Of a DNA stretch of 64,000 nt, positions 52,745-61,806 are shown one piece after another; within the stretch, counting starts at the first letter, position 1; each line of letters opens with the position of its first letter. The DNA lies in assembly GCF_041624475.1 (NCBI RefSeq), contig NZ_JBFJUX010000001.1:372001-436000 (forward strand), written 5' to 3'. Below the pieces are notes generated by a model. The model was given only the letters and a program-made list of their open reading frames with translations, made no database searches and was not told the DNA's origin. Origin of the DNA: Litorivivens sp041624475. GTDB taxonomy: Bacteria; Pseudomonadota; Gammaproteobacteria; Pseudomonadales; Spongiibacteraceae. Made by a program: the position numbers and the translations under genes.

Positions 52745-53083
52745 ATGAAACTGGTAACGGCGGTAATCAAGCCTTTTAAACTCGACGATGTGCGCGCGGC
52801 TCTGTCCGACGTGGGTGTCCAGGGCATCACTGCCACGGAAGTGAAAGGCTTTGGTCGACAGAAGGGGCATACCGAGCTCTATCGCGGCGCCGAGTACGTG
52901 GTGGACTTTCTGCCAAAGGTTAAACTCGAAATTGCGGTTTCTGACGGTGAAGTTGAGCGGGTTATCGAGGCGATTGCAAAATCCGCCAACACCGGAAAGA
53001 TCGGCGACGGCAAAATTTTTGTCAGTGCGCTGGAGCAGGTCATTCGCATTCGGACCGGCGAAACCGGCGAAGAAGCTATCTAG
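52745..53083 (+). CDS. glnK: PII signal-transduction protein GlnK/GlnB
   Basis: PII proteins bind 2-oxoglutarate, ATP and ADP and report nitrogen and carbon status to NtrB, GlnE and AmtB. The 112-residue protein is nearly a Pseudomonas-type GlnK, with the T-loop KGFGRQKGHTELYRGAEYVVDF holding Tyr51, the uridylylation site. No amtB follows. The name GlnK rather than GlnB is chosen by sequence resemblance. It probably links to the ntrBC/glnA block at 4.4-9.2 kb. Confidence 0.93.
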   Translation: MKLVTAVIKPFKLDDVRAALSDVGVQGITATEVKGFGRQKGHTELYRGAEYVVDFLPKVKLEIAVSDGEVERVIEAIAKSANTGKIGDGKIFVSALEQVIRIRTGETGEEAI

Positions 53084-53290
53084 TCTTTCCCCCTCGGCCT
53101 GTCTGTTCTGGCGGGCCGCATTGCACTCTCCTTGTTCAGCACTGTTTGTACCTTGATATAAGCACCTCCTCGAATAGAACAAAAAATACTAGCCGGCGCG
53201 CTATTTCCCTATTGTGTTTTGCGTTGTTAAAAGGCAATTTGCGCGGAAAAGCTTCATGTGGTGGTGTGGGCAATAAGAGAGGTTTGCATC

Positions 53291-53524
53291 ATGGGTAGTA
53301 GCCGAAGAGACCGGTCGTTTGACGACGACTTTACCGACAGTGTTGAAGAGCCGTGGGATAGCACTGACGACAATCATACACTGACGGCGCGTGAGCGTAT
53401 TCGTCGTCAGCTGGCCGCTGATGTTGAGGCGTTTTTATCTCAGGGCGGTCAGATACAGCGCCTGGATACAACGGCTCACGCCGAGAACTACGCGGAAAAA
53501 GTCGGCGATAACGATCTTTTTTAG
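53291..53524 (+). CDS. Small PA3496-type protein
   Basis: The start at 53291 gives MGSSRRDRSFDDDF and a 77-residue acidic, hydrophilic protein. TLTARERIRRQLAADVEAFLSQGG (about residues 36-60) is a basic-amphipathic helix seen in PA3496-type proteins associated with envelope integrity in Pseudomonas. I cannot assign a mechanism. It lies 207 bases after PII and converges on the HAD hydrolase gene. Confidence 0.65.
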   Translation: MGSSRRDRSFDDDFTDSVEEPWDSTDDNHTLTARERIRRQLAADVEAFLSQGGQIQRLDTTAHAENYAEKVGDNDLF

Positions 53525-53533
53525 GCGAAGGGG

Positions 53534-54232
53534 TTAGCGGCTTTGCTGATCCAGATTCTGGATCAGTTCCGGCACCGTGCGCCAGTCTGAAAAGGCTGGT
53601 CCGGTTGCCGAATGTTTTCCGGTAATACAGGCCTGCAGTGTCAGCATGCCCAGTGCCATCGCCGGTTCGATATCGTGGAACGGATCGTCGCCGATATGCA
53701 GGGCTTGTTCGGCGCTGACGCCGCCCTTCTCTAAGGCCGCTTCGAAAATCTCCGGAGCGGGTTTACTGATTTTTAAATCCTCTGCCCGAAACGCTGCCGA
53801 GAAATAGCGTCCAATCGGCATGCGTGTCACATCGGCATTGCCGTTGGTAACCGCGATCAGCTGATAGCGATCGGCCAATTGAGCGAGGGCCTGTTCGGCG
53901 TGGGGAAACAGATCGACATTCTGGCGGGCACTCAGAAAAACCTCGAAAGCCTGTTCCGCCAGTGAGCGCGCTCGCGCTTCATCAAAGCCTTCCTCCTGTA
54001 ACTGACAGTGCAGGCTGTCGCGGCGCCAGCGGCTGATGTCGTGCTGCAGCTCCGGGTGGCGCTTAAGGTGTTCCAGCCGGTAAGCCCTGAGGTCTTCACT
54101 ACCCAGTTTGGTAAACAGAGCGGGCTCCTGTTGCCGCAGGAAATTGTGGTACACCACTTCGGCGCGGCCAATCACGTCGTCCACTGGCCAGAGGGTATCG
54201 TCCAGATCGAAGGTAATCAGCTTGATGCTCAT
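53534..54232 (-). CDS. HAD-superfamily hydrolase (YigB-like)
   Basis: The 232-residue protein has the HAD motif I DLDDTLWP (about residue 9), motif II VTNGNAD (about 130), a Lys in LKISKPAPEIFE and motif IV HIGDDPFHDI. It matches the YigB position in the dapF-xerC neighbourhood, and such enzymes remove phosphate from FMN or related small molecules. Its start overlaps the xerC stop by four bases. Confidence 0.9.
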   Translation of the reverse strand: MSIKLITFDLDDTLWPVDDVIGRAEVVYHNFLRQQEPALFTKLGSEDLRAYRLEHLKRHPELQHDISRWRRDSLHCQLQEEGFDEARARSLAEQAFEVFLSARQNVDLFPHAEQALAQLADRYQLIAVTNGNADVTRMPIGRYFSAAFRAEDLKISKPAPEIFEAALEKGGVSAEQALHIGDDPFHDIEPAMALGMLTLQACITGKHSATGPAFSDWRTVPELIQNLDQQSR

Positions 54233-55140
54233 GTGGATTCTTTTTTGCGCCGGGCGGCCCGGGGGTGCGATTTGTCGTATACCTTGGACAGGTGTTGAAA
54301 ATCCAGGTGGGTATAAACCTGGGTAGTGGAGAGGTTGGCGTGGCCGAGCAGCTCCTGCACTGCGCGCAGATCGCTGCTGGACTCCAGCAGGTGGCTGGCG
54401 AAGGAATGGCGCAGCATATGCGGATGTACCGGTTGGTAGAGCCCCTGTTTTTGACCGAGCAGCTTGAGTCGCGACTGAATGCTACGGGTGCTCAGACGCT
54501 GGCCGCGCTGGCTGAGAAACAGCGCGGTTTCGCCGCTGTCAGGGCAATGCAGGTGGCGGGCTTTCAGCCATTGCCGGAGGGCTTTCAGTGCCATGCGGCC
54601 AACTGGGACGGTGCGGGTCTTGCTGCCCTTACCGGTGACGGTGATCAGGGCTTCCTGAAAGCGGATGTCGTCGGTATTGAGGGTGGCGAGCTCGGTAAGT
54701 CGCAAGCCGGACGAGTAAAACAATTCGGCGATCGCCTGGTCGCGCAACCCCAGCCAGCTGTCTTCCGGGCTGGCGAGCATCTGCTCCATGTCCTCCGGGC
54801 TGAGTGCCTTGGGCAGACGTTTGGGTGACTTGGGGGCCTGAATGCCAACAGCAGGATTGTTTTCGCACGCGCCGATGCGTACCTGATAGTTGAAGTAGGT
54901 GCGCAGGGCGGAGAGCTGGCGCTGCAGGCTGCGGCCGCCGGTGCCGCCGGCGCGGCGCTGGCTGATAAAGTGACGGATGGCCGCCATGTCGATGTCGCCG
55001 GGGCGGGTGAAGCCCTGACTGTCACAAAAGCCCAGAAACTGTTCCAGGTCGCGACGGTAGCCGCTAAGGGTGTGCGGGCTCAAACGGCGGGCAGATTGCA
55101 GGTAGTCCAGAAACTCGCTGACACTCGTTGCTAGCGGCAT
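54229..55140 (-). CDS. xerC: Tyrosine recombinase XerC
   Basis: XerC resolves chromosome dimers at dif with XerD. The 303-residue protein shows the N-terminal SAM-like domain (LDYLQSARRLSPHTLSGYRRDL) and the catalytic set: Arg in SSGLRLTELATL, Lys in GKGSKTRT, HMLRH, then LGHANLSTTQVYTH with the nucleophile Tyr. This is a housekeeping recombinase, not a mobile-element integrase. The operon order dapF, DUF484, xerC, HAD is the E. coli layout. Confidence 0.95.
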   Translation of the reverse strand: MPLATSVSEFLDYLQSARRLSPHTLSGYRRDLEQFLGFCDSQGFTRPGDIDMAAIRHFISQRRAGGTGGRSLQRQLSALRTYFNYQVRIGACENNPAVGIQAPKSPKRLPKALSPEDMEQMLASPEDSWLGLRDQAIAELFYSSGLRLTELATLNTDDIRFQEALITVTGKGSKTRTVPVGRMALKALRQWLKARHLHCPDSGETALFLSQRGQRLSTRSIQSRLKLLGQKQGLYQPVHPHMLRHSFASHLLESSSDLRAVQELLGHANLSTTQVYTHLDFQHLSKVYDKSHPRAARRKKEST

Positions 55141-55141
55141 G

Positions 55142-55834
55142 TCACGCTTTTAACAGCCGCGGCAGGCAGCGGTTGATCACTTCGGCTATGTAGCCTAAAA
55201 ACAGGGTGTCCATGCTGCTCTGGAAGTGTTGCGGGTCGCGACTGCCAATGGCGATGACGCCCAGCGGTCGGTCCCGGTGCAGGGGGACAACGGCCGCGGA
55301 GCCCACTTTGTCGGCGTTGCGTTCACCGAACAGAAACTGGATTTCCGTATCGCGCAGATTGCCGCAGATGGCTTTGTTGTTTTTCAGAATGCTGCCGATG
55401 TAGTTGCTGGCTTCCGACTCGGTGGTAACCCGCAGTCGCGAATTGCTGACCACCGGGTTGCCGAACACGATCAGGCTGGCGGCATCGATCTGGAAGTTCT
55501 CGGTCAGATGCTGGCAGAAAACGTTGGAGAGTTCGTCGGCGCGGCGGGCGTCCACCAGCGCCAGAATCAGGGCTTTGGTCTTTTCAAACAGCACGTCGTT
55601 GCGCTGGGCATTTTCCAGCAGGTTGCTCAGCCGGGTGCGCATTTCCATATTGCGCTCGCGCAGCAGGCCCACCTGACGTTCGGTCAGCGACACCGCTTTG
55701 CCGCTGTCCTGAGAGAGCTTCAGCTCGGCCAGCAGGTCTTCGTGCTTCAGGAAAAAACCGGGGTGATTGCGCAGATAGCGTGCGACATCGTCTTCATTCA
55801 GGCTGTCTTTTTTCTTGTCGGTCGATGTATCCAC
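55142..55834 (-). CDS. DUF484 (YigA-like) protein
   Basis: The 230-residue protein has a short charged N-terminus (VARYLRNHPGFFLKHEDLLAEL), a coiled coil (about residues 50-100) and a GAF-like domain (AAVVPLHRDRPLGVIAIGSRD). DUF484 proteins occupy this site between dapF and xerC in many proteobacteria, but their role is not known. It is followed by xerC after one base and lies 32 bases downstream of dapF. Confidence 0.9.
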   Translation of the reverse strand: MDTSTDKKKDSLNEDDVARYLRNHPGFFLKHEDLLAELKLSQDSGKAVSLTERQVGLLRERNMEMRTRLSNLLENAQRNDVLFEKTKALILALVDARRADELSNVFCQHLTENFQIDAASLIVFGNPVVSNSRLRVTTESEASNYIGSILKNNKAICGNLRDTEIQFLFGERNADKVGSAAVVPLHRDRPLGVIAIGSRDPQHFQSSMDTLFLGYIAEVINRCLPRLLKA

Positions 55835-55866
55835 GTCGCGAGTACCTGTCCCCTGGATGTTATAGA

Positions 55867-56697
55867 TTATATGCGCACCTGGCCTTCAAAGACGGTGGTG
55901 GCTGGCCCGGTCATGATAACGGGATGCCCCTCCCCCTGCCAGCTCAGCGTCAGCTCGCCCCCTTTCAGTTCGGCGGTGGCAGTGTTGTCGAGCAGGCCGC
56001 GCTGTACGCCGGCGACCATGGCCGCGCAGGCGCCGCTGCCGCAGGCGAGGGTTTCACCGACCCCGCGCTCAAACACACGCAGGCGAAAACGCTGCCGGTC
56101 CAGCACCTGCATAAAACCGACATTTACCCTTTTAGGAAAGCGCGGGTGAGACTCCAGTTTCGGGCCCAGAGTTTCCACTGGCGCGCTATCCGTATCCTCC
56201 ACCTGCAGCACCACGTGGGGATTGCCCATCGAGATGGCGCTGACGGTATAGGTCTGGCCGTCGGCCTCAAGCGCGTAGGTGCTAGCGCGCTGATCGGCAT
56301 TGAAGGGAATATCGGCGGGCTCCAGAATGGGGGCCCCCATATCCACTTTTACCTGCTTGTGTTCGTCGATTTCGAGACTGATGACACCGTTGCAGGTTTC
56401 CACCCGGATCGGGTTATTGCCGGTAAGTTTTTTGTCGCGCACAAAGCGGGCAAAGCAGCGGGCGCCGTTGCCGCACTGCTCAACTTCACTGCCTTCGGCG
56501 TTGAAGATCCGGTAGCGAAAGTCCACGTCCGGGCGCTGGGGCGGCTCAACCACCAGCAGCTGATCGCAACCAACCCCAAAATGGCGATCGGCGATTTTGC
56601 GAACGTGGTGGGGTTTGAGATTGAAGCGCTGGGTGATCAGGTCGACGACGACAAAGTCGTTCCCGAGCCCATGCATTTTGGTAAATCTGAGCAGCAT
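55867..56697 (-). CDS. dapF: Diaminopimelate epimerase DapF
   Basis: DapF converts LL- to meso-diaminopimelate for lysine and peptidoglycan. The start at 56697 gives MLLRFTKMHGLGNDFVVVD, the normal N-terminus, and 276 residues; the earlier in-frame ATG at 56733 would add 12. The two catalytic cysteines lie in EQCGNGARC (about residue 73) and ACGSGACAAMVAG (about 217). lysA is upstream in the same operon. Confidence 0.96.
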   Translation of the reverse strand: MLLRFTKMHGLGNDFVVVDLITQRFNLKPHHVRKIADRHFGVGCDQLLVVEPPQRPDVDFRYRIFNAEGSEVEQCGNGARCFARFVRDKKLTGNNPIRVETCNGVISLEIDEHKQVKVDMGAPILEPADIPFNADQRASTYALEADGQTYTVSAISMGNPHVVLQVEDTDSAPVETLGPKLESHPRFPKRVNVGFMQVLDRQRFRLRVFERGVGETLACGSGACAAMVAGVQRGLLDNTATAELKGGELTLSWQGEGHPVIMTGPATTVFEGQVRI

Positions 56698-56769
56698 ATC
56701 CGGCACCTGTGCGCCTCGCCGAAGGCGCGTCAAAGGGGTGATGCCGGCACTGCTGTCAGAGAGTGTCTC

Positions 56770-58017
56770 TCAGGGGAGCAGCTGTTCACCCAGCATCAGG
56801 TCGGCGAGTGATTCCCGCGCCCGGATCAGATGAACCTGGTCGTCATCGACCATGACCTCTGCGGCGCGTCCACGGCTATTGTAATTGGAACTCATGGTAA
56901 ATCCATAGGCGCCGGCAGAAGCCAGGGCCAGCAGATCCCCTTCGGCCAGCGCCAGCTCGCGATCTTTGGCGAGGAAATCGCCGGTTTCGCATACAGGGCC
57001 AACCACGTCGTAGGCCTTGGTCTCGCCATTTCGCGTTTTGACTGGCAGCAGATCCATCCACGCGCTGTAGAGGGCGGGGCGCAGCATGTCGTTCATGGCG
57101 GCGTCGACAATGGCGAAGTTTTTATGCTCGTTGTGCTTAAGGTATTCCACTTTGGTCAGCAGCATACCGGCGTTGGCGACCAGTGAGCGGCCCGGCTCGA
57201 ACAGCAACTTCAGTTTGCGATCGCCCAGGCGCTCGCGCACAGCCCCGATATAGGCGGCCGGGGTCGGTGGGGTTTCGTCGCGGTATTTCACGCCGAGGCC
57301 GCCTCCCAAATCGAGGTGGCTGATGGTGATACCCAGCTCCGCCAGTTCGTCGATCAGCAGCAGCACCCGGTCGAGTGCATCGAGAAAGGGGCTGACATCG
57401 GTAAGCTGGGAACCGATATGGCAATCCACACCAATCACGTTGATGTGCTCCAGATCGCGGGCGCGAGTGTAGACCTGCGGCGCCTCTTTGATATCAATGC
57501 CAAATTTGTTGTCGCGCAGCCCGGTGGAGATATAGGGGTGGGTCTGGGCGTCCACATCCGGATTAACCCGGATGGAGACCGGGGCCTGCATGTTCAGCTC
57601 GCCGGCGACGCGATCCAGGCGCTCAAGCTCGGAGGCGGATTCCACATTAAAGCAGCCGATACCGGCTTTGAGAGCTTCGGCCATTTCCTCGGCGGTTTTG
57701 CCTACGCCGGAAAACACCACCCGGCTGGCCTCGCCGCCGGCGGCCAGTACCCTTGCCAGCTCACCGGCAGAGACAATATCAAAGCCCGCACCGAGGCGGG
57801 CCAGCACATTCAGCACACCGATATTGGAATTGGCCTTGACCGCATAGCAGACCTGATGGGGTATACCCTCCAGTGCCTCGGTGTAATTGCGATAGGCGGT
57901 TTCGATATGCCCGCGCGAATAGACGTAGGTGGGGCTGCCATAGCGCTCGGCGATGGTACTCAGCGCCACATTTTCGGCAAACAGCTCGCCGCTTTGGTAG
58001 TGAAAGTCAGCGCTCAT
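56770..58017 (-). CDS. lysA: Diaminopimelate decarboxylase LysA
   Basis: LysA makes L-lysine from meso-diaminopimelate using PLP. The 415-residue protein has the PLP-lysine context CYAVKANSN (about residue 60), HIGSQLTD (about 195), GGGLGVKY (about 235), FEPGRSLVANAG (about 275) and CETGDFLAKDR (about 345). Its start overlaps the lptM stop by four bases. Confidence 0.96.
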   Translation of the reverse strand: MSADFHYQSGELFAENVALSTIAERYGSPTYVYSRGHIETAYRNYTEALEGIPHQVCYAVKANSNIGVLNVLARLGAGFDIVSAGELARVLAAGGEASRVVFSGVGKTAEEMAEALKAGIGCFNVESASELERLDRVAGELNMQAPVSIRVNPDVDAQTHPYISTGLRDNKFGIDIKEAPQVYTRARDLEHINVIGVDCHIGSQLTDVSPFLDALDRVLLLIDELAELGITISHLDLGGGLGVKYRDETPPTPAAYIGAVRERLGDRKLKLLFEPGRSLVANAGMLLTKVEYLKHNEHKNFAIVDAAMNDMLRPALYSAWMDLLPVKTRNGETKAYDVVGPVCETGDFLAKDRELALAEGDLLALASAGAYGFTMSSNYNSRGRAAEVMVDDDQVHLIRARESLADLMLGEQLLP

Positions 58018-58157
58018 CGGGCCTGCTCCTGGGGGTTCTCGGCGGAGTTGGCAGCGGGTTCGTCGGGCAGACGCAGCGGGCCTTTCTGTCCGCAGCCTGC
58101 CAGCAGAAACAGGGCGAAAAAGAGACTCATTGTGCGCAGTGTCAGAGCATGTGCCAT
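58014..58157 (-). CDS. lptM: Small lipoprotein LptM (YifL-type)
   Basis: The ATG at 58157 gives a 47-residue protein with a short signal sequence and the lipobox LLAGC followed by GQKGPL, the LptM hallmark. LptM helps assemble the LptDE lipopolysaccharide translocon. Its position just before lysA is the conserved gene order. A longer in-frame start at 58280 would lie over galE and is not used. Confidence 0.88.
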   Translation of the reverse strand: MAHALTLRTMSLFFALFLLAGCGQKGPLRLPDEPAANSAENPQEQAR

Positions 58158-58269
58158 CGGGAAAGTCGCCGCCAAGGTGAAAAGGGCGGCATTATACCGG
58201 AAACGCCGGCAGTTGCCTGCCCGCGGCGATTGCTGAACAATAGCGACCTTTCGCGAATTTGGAGCAGGC

Positions 58270-59295
58270 ATGAAGCGCATTCTGGTAACCGGCGGCGCCG
58301 GCTATATCGGCAGTCACACGGTCGTCGAGCTGCTAACCGCAGGCTGTGAGGTGACCATCGTTGACAACCTCAGCAACAGTCACCGGGTTGTGTTGGAGCG
58401 CATTGCGACCATCAGTGGTCAGGCGCCGGATTTTATCGAGGGTGATATTCGCGATCAGGCTTTGCTGGAGGGTGCCCTGAAACATTCCGCTGCCGAGGCC
58501 GTGATTCAATTTGCCGGTCTCAAGGCCGTGGGTGAAAGTGTCGAGCTGCCGCTGAAATACTACGACAATAACGTGAACGGCACCTTGGTGCTGTGCGCCG
58601 CCATGCAGGCGGTGGGCGTTAAAAACCTGATTTTCAGTTCGTCGGCCACCGTTTACGGCTCCGAGGCGGCAGTGCCCTATCGGGAGGACATGCCGCTGGG
58701 CCGGGCGACCAACCCTTACGGTGCCTCAAAGGCGATGATCGAGCGGGTGCTTGAAGATCAGTGCATAGCCGACGGTGAGTGGTCGGTGGCGGCGCTGCGT
58801 TATTTCAACCCCATCGGCGCCCACGTTTCTGGCTTGATCGGCGAAGACCCGCAGGGAATCCCGAACAATCTGATGCCCTTTATCAGTAAAGTGGCTGTGG
58901 GGCAGCTGCCGGAACTGGCGATTTTTGGCGATGACTACGATACCCCGGATGGCACCTGCATCCGCGATTACCTGCATGTGGCGGATCTGGCTGACGGCCA
59001 CGTGAAGGCCTTGGGCGCACTGGCAAAACCGGGTTACCACGTGTTTAACCTCGGCACCGGTCGCGGCTACTCTGTGAAGGAAATGGTGGAGACCTTTCAG
59101 CGAGTGACGGGACAGGCTGTTCCGCACCGCTACGCACCGCGCCGGGAAGGGGATCTGGCCGCCGTGTGGGCCGACGCCGATAAGGCGAAGCGGGAGCTGG
59201 GCTGGTCGGCGGATACGCCGTTGGAGAAGATGATGGAAGATACCTGGCGCTGGCAGAGTGCTAATCCGCAGGGGTATTTAACGTCGGACGTTTAG
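58270..59295 (+). CDS. galE: UDP-glucose 4-epimerase GalE
   Basis: GalE interconverts UDP-glucose and UDP-galactose. The 341-residue protein has the NAD motif GGAGYIGSHT (about residue 7), the catalytic YxxxK in NPYGASKAMIE (about residue 150) and YGDDYDTPDGTCIRDYLHV-type motif (FGDDYDTPDGTCIRDYLHVAD about residue 225). It begins inside the leader of lptM and its 3' end overlaps ctpA. Confidence 0.97.
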   Translation: MKRILVTGGAGYIGSHTVVELLTAGCEVTIVDNLSNSHRVVLERIATISGQAPDFIEGDIRDQALLEGALKHSAAEAVIQFAGLKAVGESVELPLKYYDNNVNGTLVLCAAMQAVGVKNLIFSSSATVYGSEAAVPYREDMPLGRATNPYGASKAMIERVLEDQCIADGEWSVAALRYFNPIGAHVSGLIGEDPQGIPNNLMPFISKVAVGQLPELAIFGDDYDTPDGTCIRDYLHVADLADGHVKALGALAKPGYHVFNLGTGRGYSVKEMVETFQRVTGQAVPHRYAPRREGDLAAVWADADKAKRELGWSADTPLEKMMEDTWRWQSANPQGYLTSDV

Positions 59296-60592
59296 CGTCC
59301 GACGCAACAGGCCTTACCCGCTCCCCCATCAGATAAATCCCTTTCAACAGGTTCAGCGCCTCAAACAGCTGGTTGTCGTCTTCCGCCAGCGAGTTGCCTT
59401 TACCGTTTTTCTTGCGGCTGCTGCTGGTGCTCTCTTTGCCGTCGTCACGGGTCAGGTGACCGTGCAAATCTGCTTCAGTCACTTCGCCGTTTTTCTCCAG
59501 CGTTTGAATGCGAGCTCGCTCCAAGACAATGTCAGGGGTTATGCCCTGGGCCTGGATGGAGCGTCCGCTGGGGGTGAAGTAACGAGCGGTGGTGATCTTG
59601 ATCGCCCGGTCGCGACTCAGCGGCAGCACCGTTTGTACCGAACCTTTGCCAAAGCTCTGGGTGCCGACGATCAGGGCGCGTTTGTGATCCTGCAGGGCTC
59701 CGGCGACGATTTCCGAGGCGGAGGCAGAGCCGCCATTGATCAGTACGACCAGCGGGGTTTCATCCGCGGGCTCGGTGGCGCTGGCTTCAAAAATGGTTTT
59801 GGAGCTGGGGATGCGGCCTTCGGTGTAGACGATCGTTCCTTCGTTGAGAAAGATATCGGCCAACTCGATTGACGATTGCAGCAGACCACCGGGGTTGTTG
59901 CGCAAATCCAGCACGATGCCCTTGAGGGGTTGGTTGCTGCGCTTGAGTTTGTCCAGTTCGCGCCGGAAGTCGTTGGCGGTTTTGGTCTGGAACTGGGCAA
60001 CGCGGATATAGCCGAAACCCGGTTCGAGGGTTTTCGAGCGGACACTGGCCACGGTGATAATGTCGCGGGTCAGGGTGATATCAAAGGGGGCGTTGATGCC
60101 TTCGCGCACAATGGTCAGGACAATTTTGGTGCCCTTGGGGCCGCGCATCGCATCCACCGCTTCCTGCAGGCTCATGCCTTTTACCGGTTTGTCATCCAGC
60201 TCGATAATCAGGTCGCCGCTGCGAATATCCGCTTTTTTGGCCGGGCTGTCGTCGATGGGGGCAATCACTTTGACAAAGCCGTTCTCCATGCCCACCTCCA
60301 AACCGAGGCCGCCAAACTCGCCGGTGGTGTTGGTCTGCAGGTGGTCGTAGGAGCTGGCGTCCAGGTAAGCGGAGTGCGGGTCGAGCCCGGCGAGCAGACC
60401 GCGAATGGCGTCTTCGAGCAGCTCGCGATCCTCAACTTCGTCCACGTAGGCGCTGCGCACCTGATTGAATACATCGGCAAACAGGCGCAGGTCTTCCAGC
60501 GGCAGTTCGCCCTGTTCGTCTGTGTTGTCGTTGGCGTAAACGGCACAGGATAGAAGGCAGGCGGCAAGGGCAGTCGAAATCAGTCGCTTCAT
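59261..60592 (-). CDS. ctpA: S41 C-terminal processing peptidase CtpA
   Basis: CtpA is a periplasmic serine protease that trims proteins and murein hydrolases. The 443 residues have a signal peptide (LISTALAACLLSCAVYA), a PDZ domain (about 95-165) and the S41 catalytic Ser-Lys pair in NGGSASASEIVAG and GTQSFGKGSVQT. It is the second gene after envC (73 bases) in a minus-strand series gpmI, envC, ctpA. The C-terminal tail overlaps galE. Confidence 0.94.
   Translation of the reverse strand: MKRLISTALAACLLSCAVYANDNTDEQGELPLEDLRLFADVFNQVRSAYVDEVEDRELLEDAIRGLLAGLDPHSAYLDASSYDHLQTNTTGEFGGLGLEVGMENGFVKVIAPIDDSPAKKADIRSGDLIIELDDKPVKGMSLQEAVDAMRGPKGTKIVLTIVREGINAPFDITLTRDIITVASVRSKTLEPGFGYIRVAQFQTKTANDFRRELDKLKRSNQPLKGIVLDLRNNPGGLLQSSIELADIFLNEGTIVYTEGRIPSSKTIFEASATEPADETPLVVLINGGSASASEIVAGALQDHKRALIVGTQSFGKGSVQTVLPLSRDRAIKITTARYFTPSGRSIQAQGITPDIVLERARIQTLEKNGEVTEADLHGHLTRDDGKESTSSSRKKNGKGNSLAEDDNQLFEALNLLKGIYLMGERVRPVASDAKRPTLNTPAD
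59282..59304. terminator. Hairpin at the galE/ctpA overlap
   Basis: CGTCGGACG and CGTCCGACG form a perfect nine-base stem with the loop TTTAG, which contains the galE stop codon. It lies within the last residues of ctpA. Only short T stretches follow, so it is a weak candidate for a bidirectional terminator. Confidence 0.55.
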
Positions 60593-60665
60593 CGGTTCGG
60601 TTTACTCTGAAACTTTGCAGGCATTGTACATAGATGTTGTGGGAGACCCTAGGGTAGAGGGTCTC

Positions 60666-61802
60666 CTAACCCCGGCACCACGCCGAGGGATTGGTCGGGC
60701 GCCCGTTCTTGCGAATTTCAAAATACAGGGCGGTTTCGCTGCGCCCGCCGCTGTTACCCACGGTGGCAATGGTGTCGCCGGCCTTGACCCAGTCGCCGGT
60801 ATCGAACAACAGCGACTCGTTGTGGCCGTAGAGGCTCATGTAGCCGCCGCCGTGATCGACAATGATCAGCAGACCTGCGCCGCGCAGCCAATCGGAAAAG
60901 ACCACCCGGCCGTGGTGAATGGCTTTGACCGGGCTGCCTTTGGCGGAGGCGATGACGACACCATTCCAGTTCATGCTGGAACCGTCGCGGCTGCTGCCGA
61001 AACGGTGCAGCTGTTTGCCGGCAGTCGGCCAGGCCATTTTGCCGCGCCGGGTATGAAAAGGGTTGTAGCTCTCCGGCAGGCTGATGTTGGTGACTTCTTC
61101 CTCAATGGCCTGCAGCAGTTTCAGCAGGTCGTCCTGCTCGGCGCGCATGGCATGCAGTTTCTGGTCGCGGCTGCTGATCTGTGCGTCGAGTGCGGCGACC
61201 GTCGCAGCCCGTTCGCGCTGTTTGTCAGCCAGTGCGTTGCGCTGGGCGGCCAGTTGCGCGCGGCTGTTTTCCAGGGCTTCGGTTTCCCGCTGGATTGCAG
61301 GCTCAAGGGCGCTGATCTCTTTCAGGGTGCTGCGATATGACTCGATTTCTTCGGCTCGGGCTTTGTTGAAGTAGTCGTAGTACACCAGCGCCCGGCTGAG
61401 GGTGTCCGGGGATTCCTGATTCAGCAGCATTTTCAGCTTTTTTTCCTGGCCGAGCTGATAGGCCGCCAGTATCTGCTGCTCGATCAGCTGCTCCTGTTGC
61501 TCGCGCTGGCGATTGAGGCTTCGTTTCCGGGTGTCCAGTTCGTCGAGTTTCTGCTTCTGGCGGTCGAGATCGCGCTGGGTGTTGCGCAGCTGGCGCTGCA
61601 GTTCTCCCAGTTTTGTTTCGATGGTGCGCAGTGCCTTTTGCTCGCTGCTGCGTTTTTCGCGCTGGCTGTTGAGTTCGCGTTGAACGGCCGTGATCCGGTT
61701 CTTCAGGTTCTTGAGCTGTTCGCGCTTGTCGGCGTCGGCGAATGCCTCCGACTGCCCGCCAAGGGCAATCAGCAGCGCGAGGGCGAGGCGTCGCGCCAGC
61801 AC
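60666..61802 (-). CDS. envC: Murein hydrolase activator EnvC
   Basis: EnvC activates the amidases AmiA and AmiB at the septum. The 378-residue protein has a signal peptide (residues 1-22), a long coiled coil (about 25-250, rich in Gln, Leu, Arg and Glu) and a LytM/M23 domain (about 260-378, ending LYFEIRKNGRPTNPSAW). The LytM domain is of the degenerate, non-hydrolytic class. It lies four bases after gpmI. Confidence 0.94.
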   Translation of the reverse strand: MLARRLALALLIALGGQSEAFADADKREQLKNLKNRITAVQRELNSQREKRSSEQKALRTIETKLGELQRQLRNTQRDLDRQKQKLDELDTRKRSLNRQREQQEQLIEQQILAAYQLGQEKKLKMLLNQESPDTLSRALVYYDYFNKARAEEIESYRSTLKEISALEPAIQRETEALENSRAQLAAQRNALADKQRERAATVAALDAQISSRDQKLHAMRAEQDDLLKLLQAIEEEVTNISLPESYNPFHTRRGKMAWPTAGKQLHRFGSSRDGSSMNWNGVVIASAKGSPVKAIHHGRVVFSDWLRGAGLLIIVDHGGGYMSLYGHNESLLFDTGDWVKAGDTIATVGNSGGRSETALYFEIRKNGRPTNPSAWCRG

Positions 61803-61806
61803 CGGA

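Noticed and set aside
52079..53182. Long open frame antisense to hexR and PII
   Set aside because: It spans two recognised genes and their gap, with no motif or start signal.
54229..55140. Mobile-element integrase
   Set aside because: The tyrosine recombinase is in the conserved dapF-xerC neighbourhood, so it is the housekeeping XerC.
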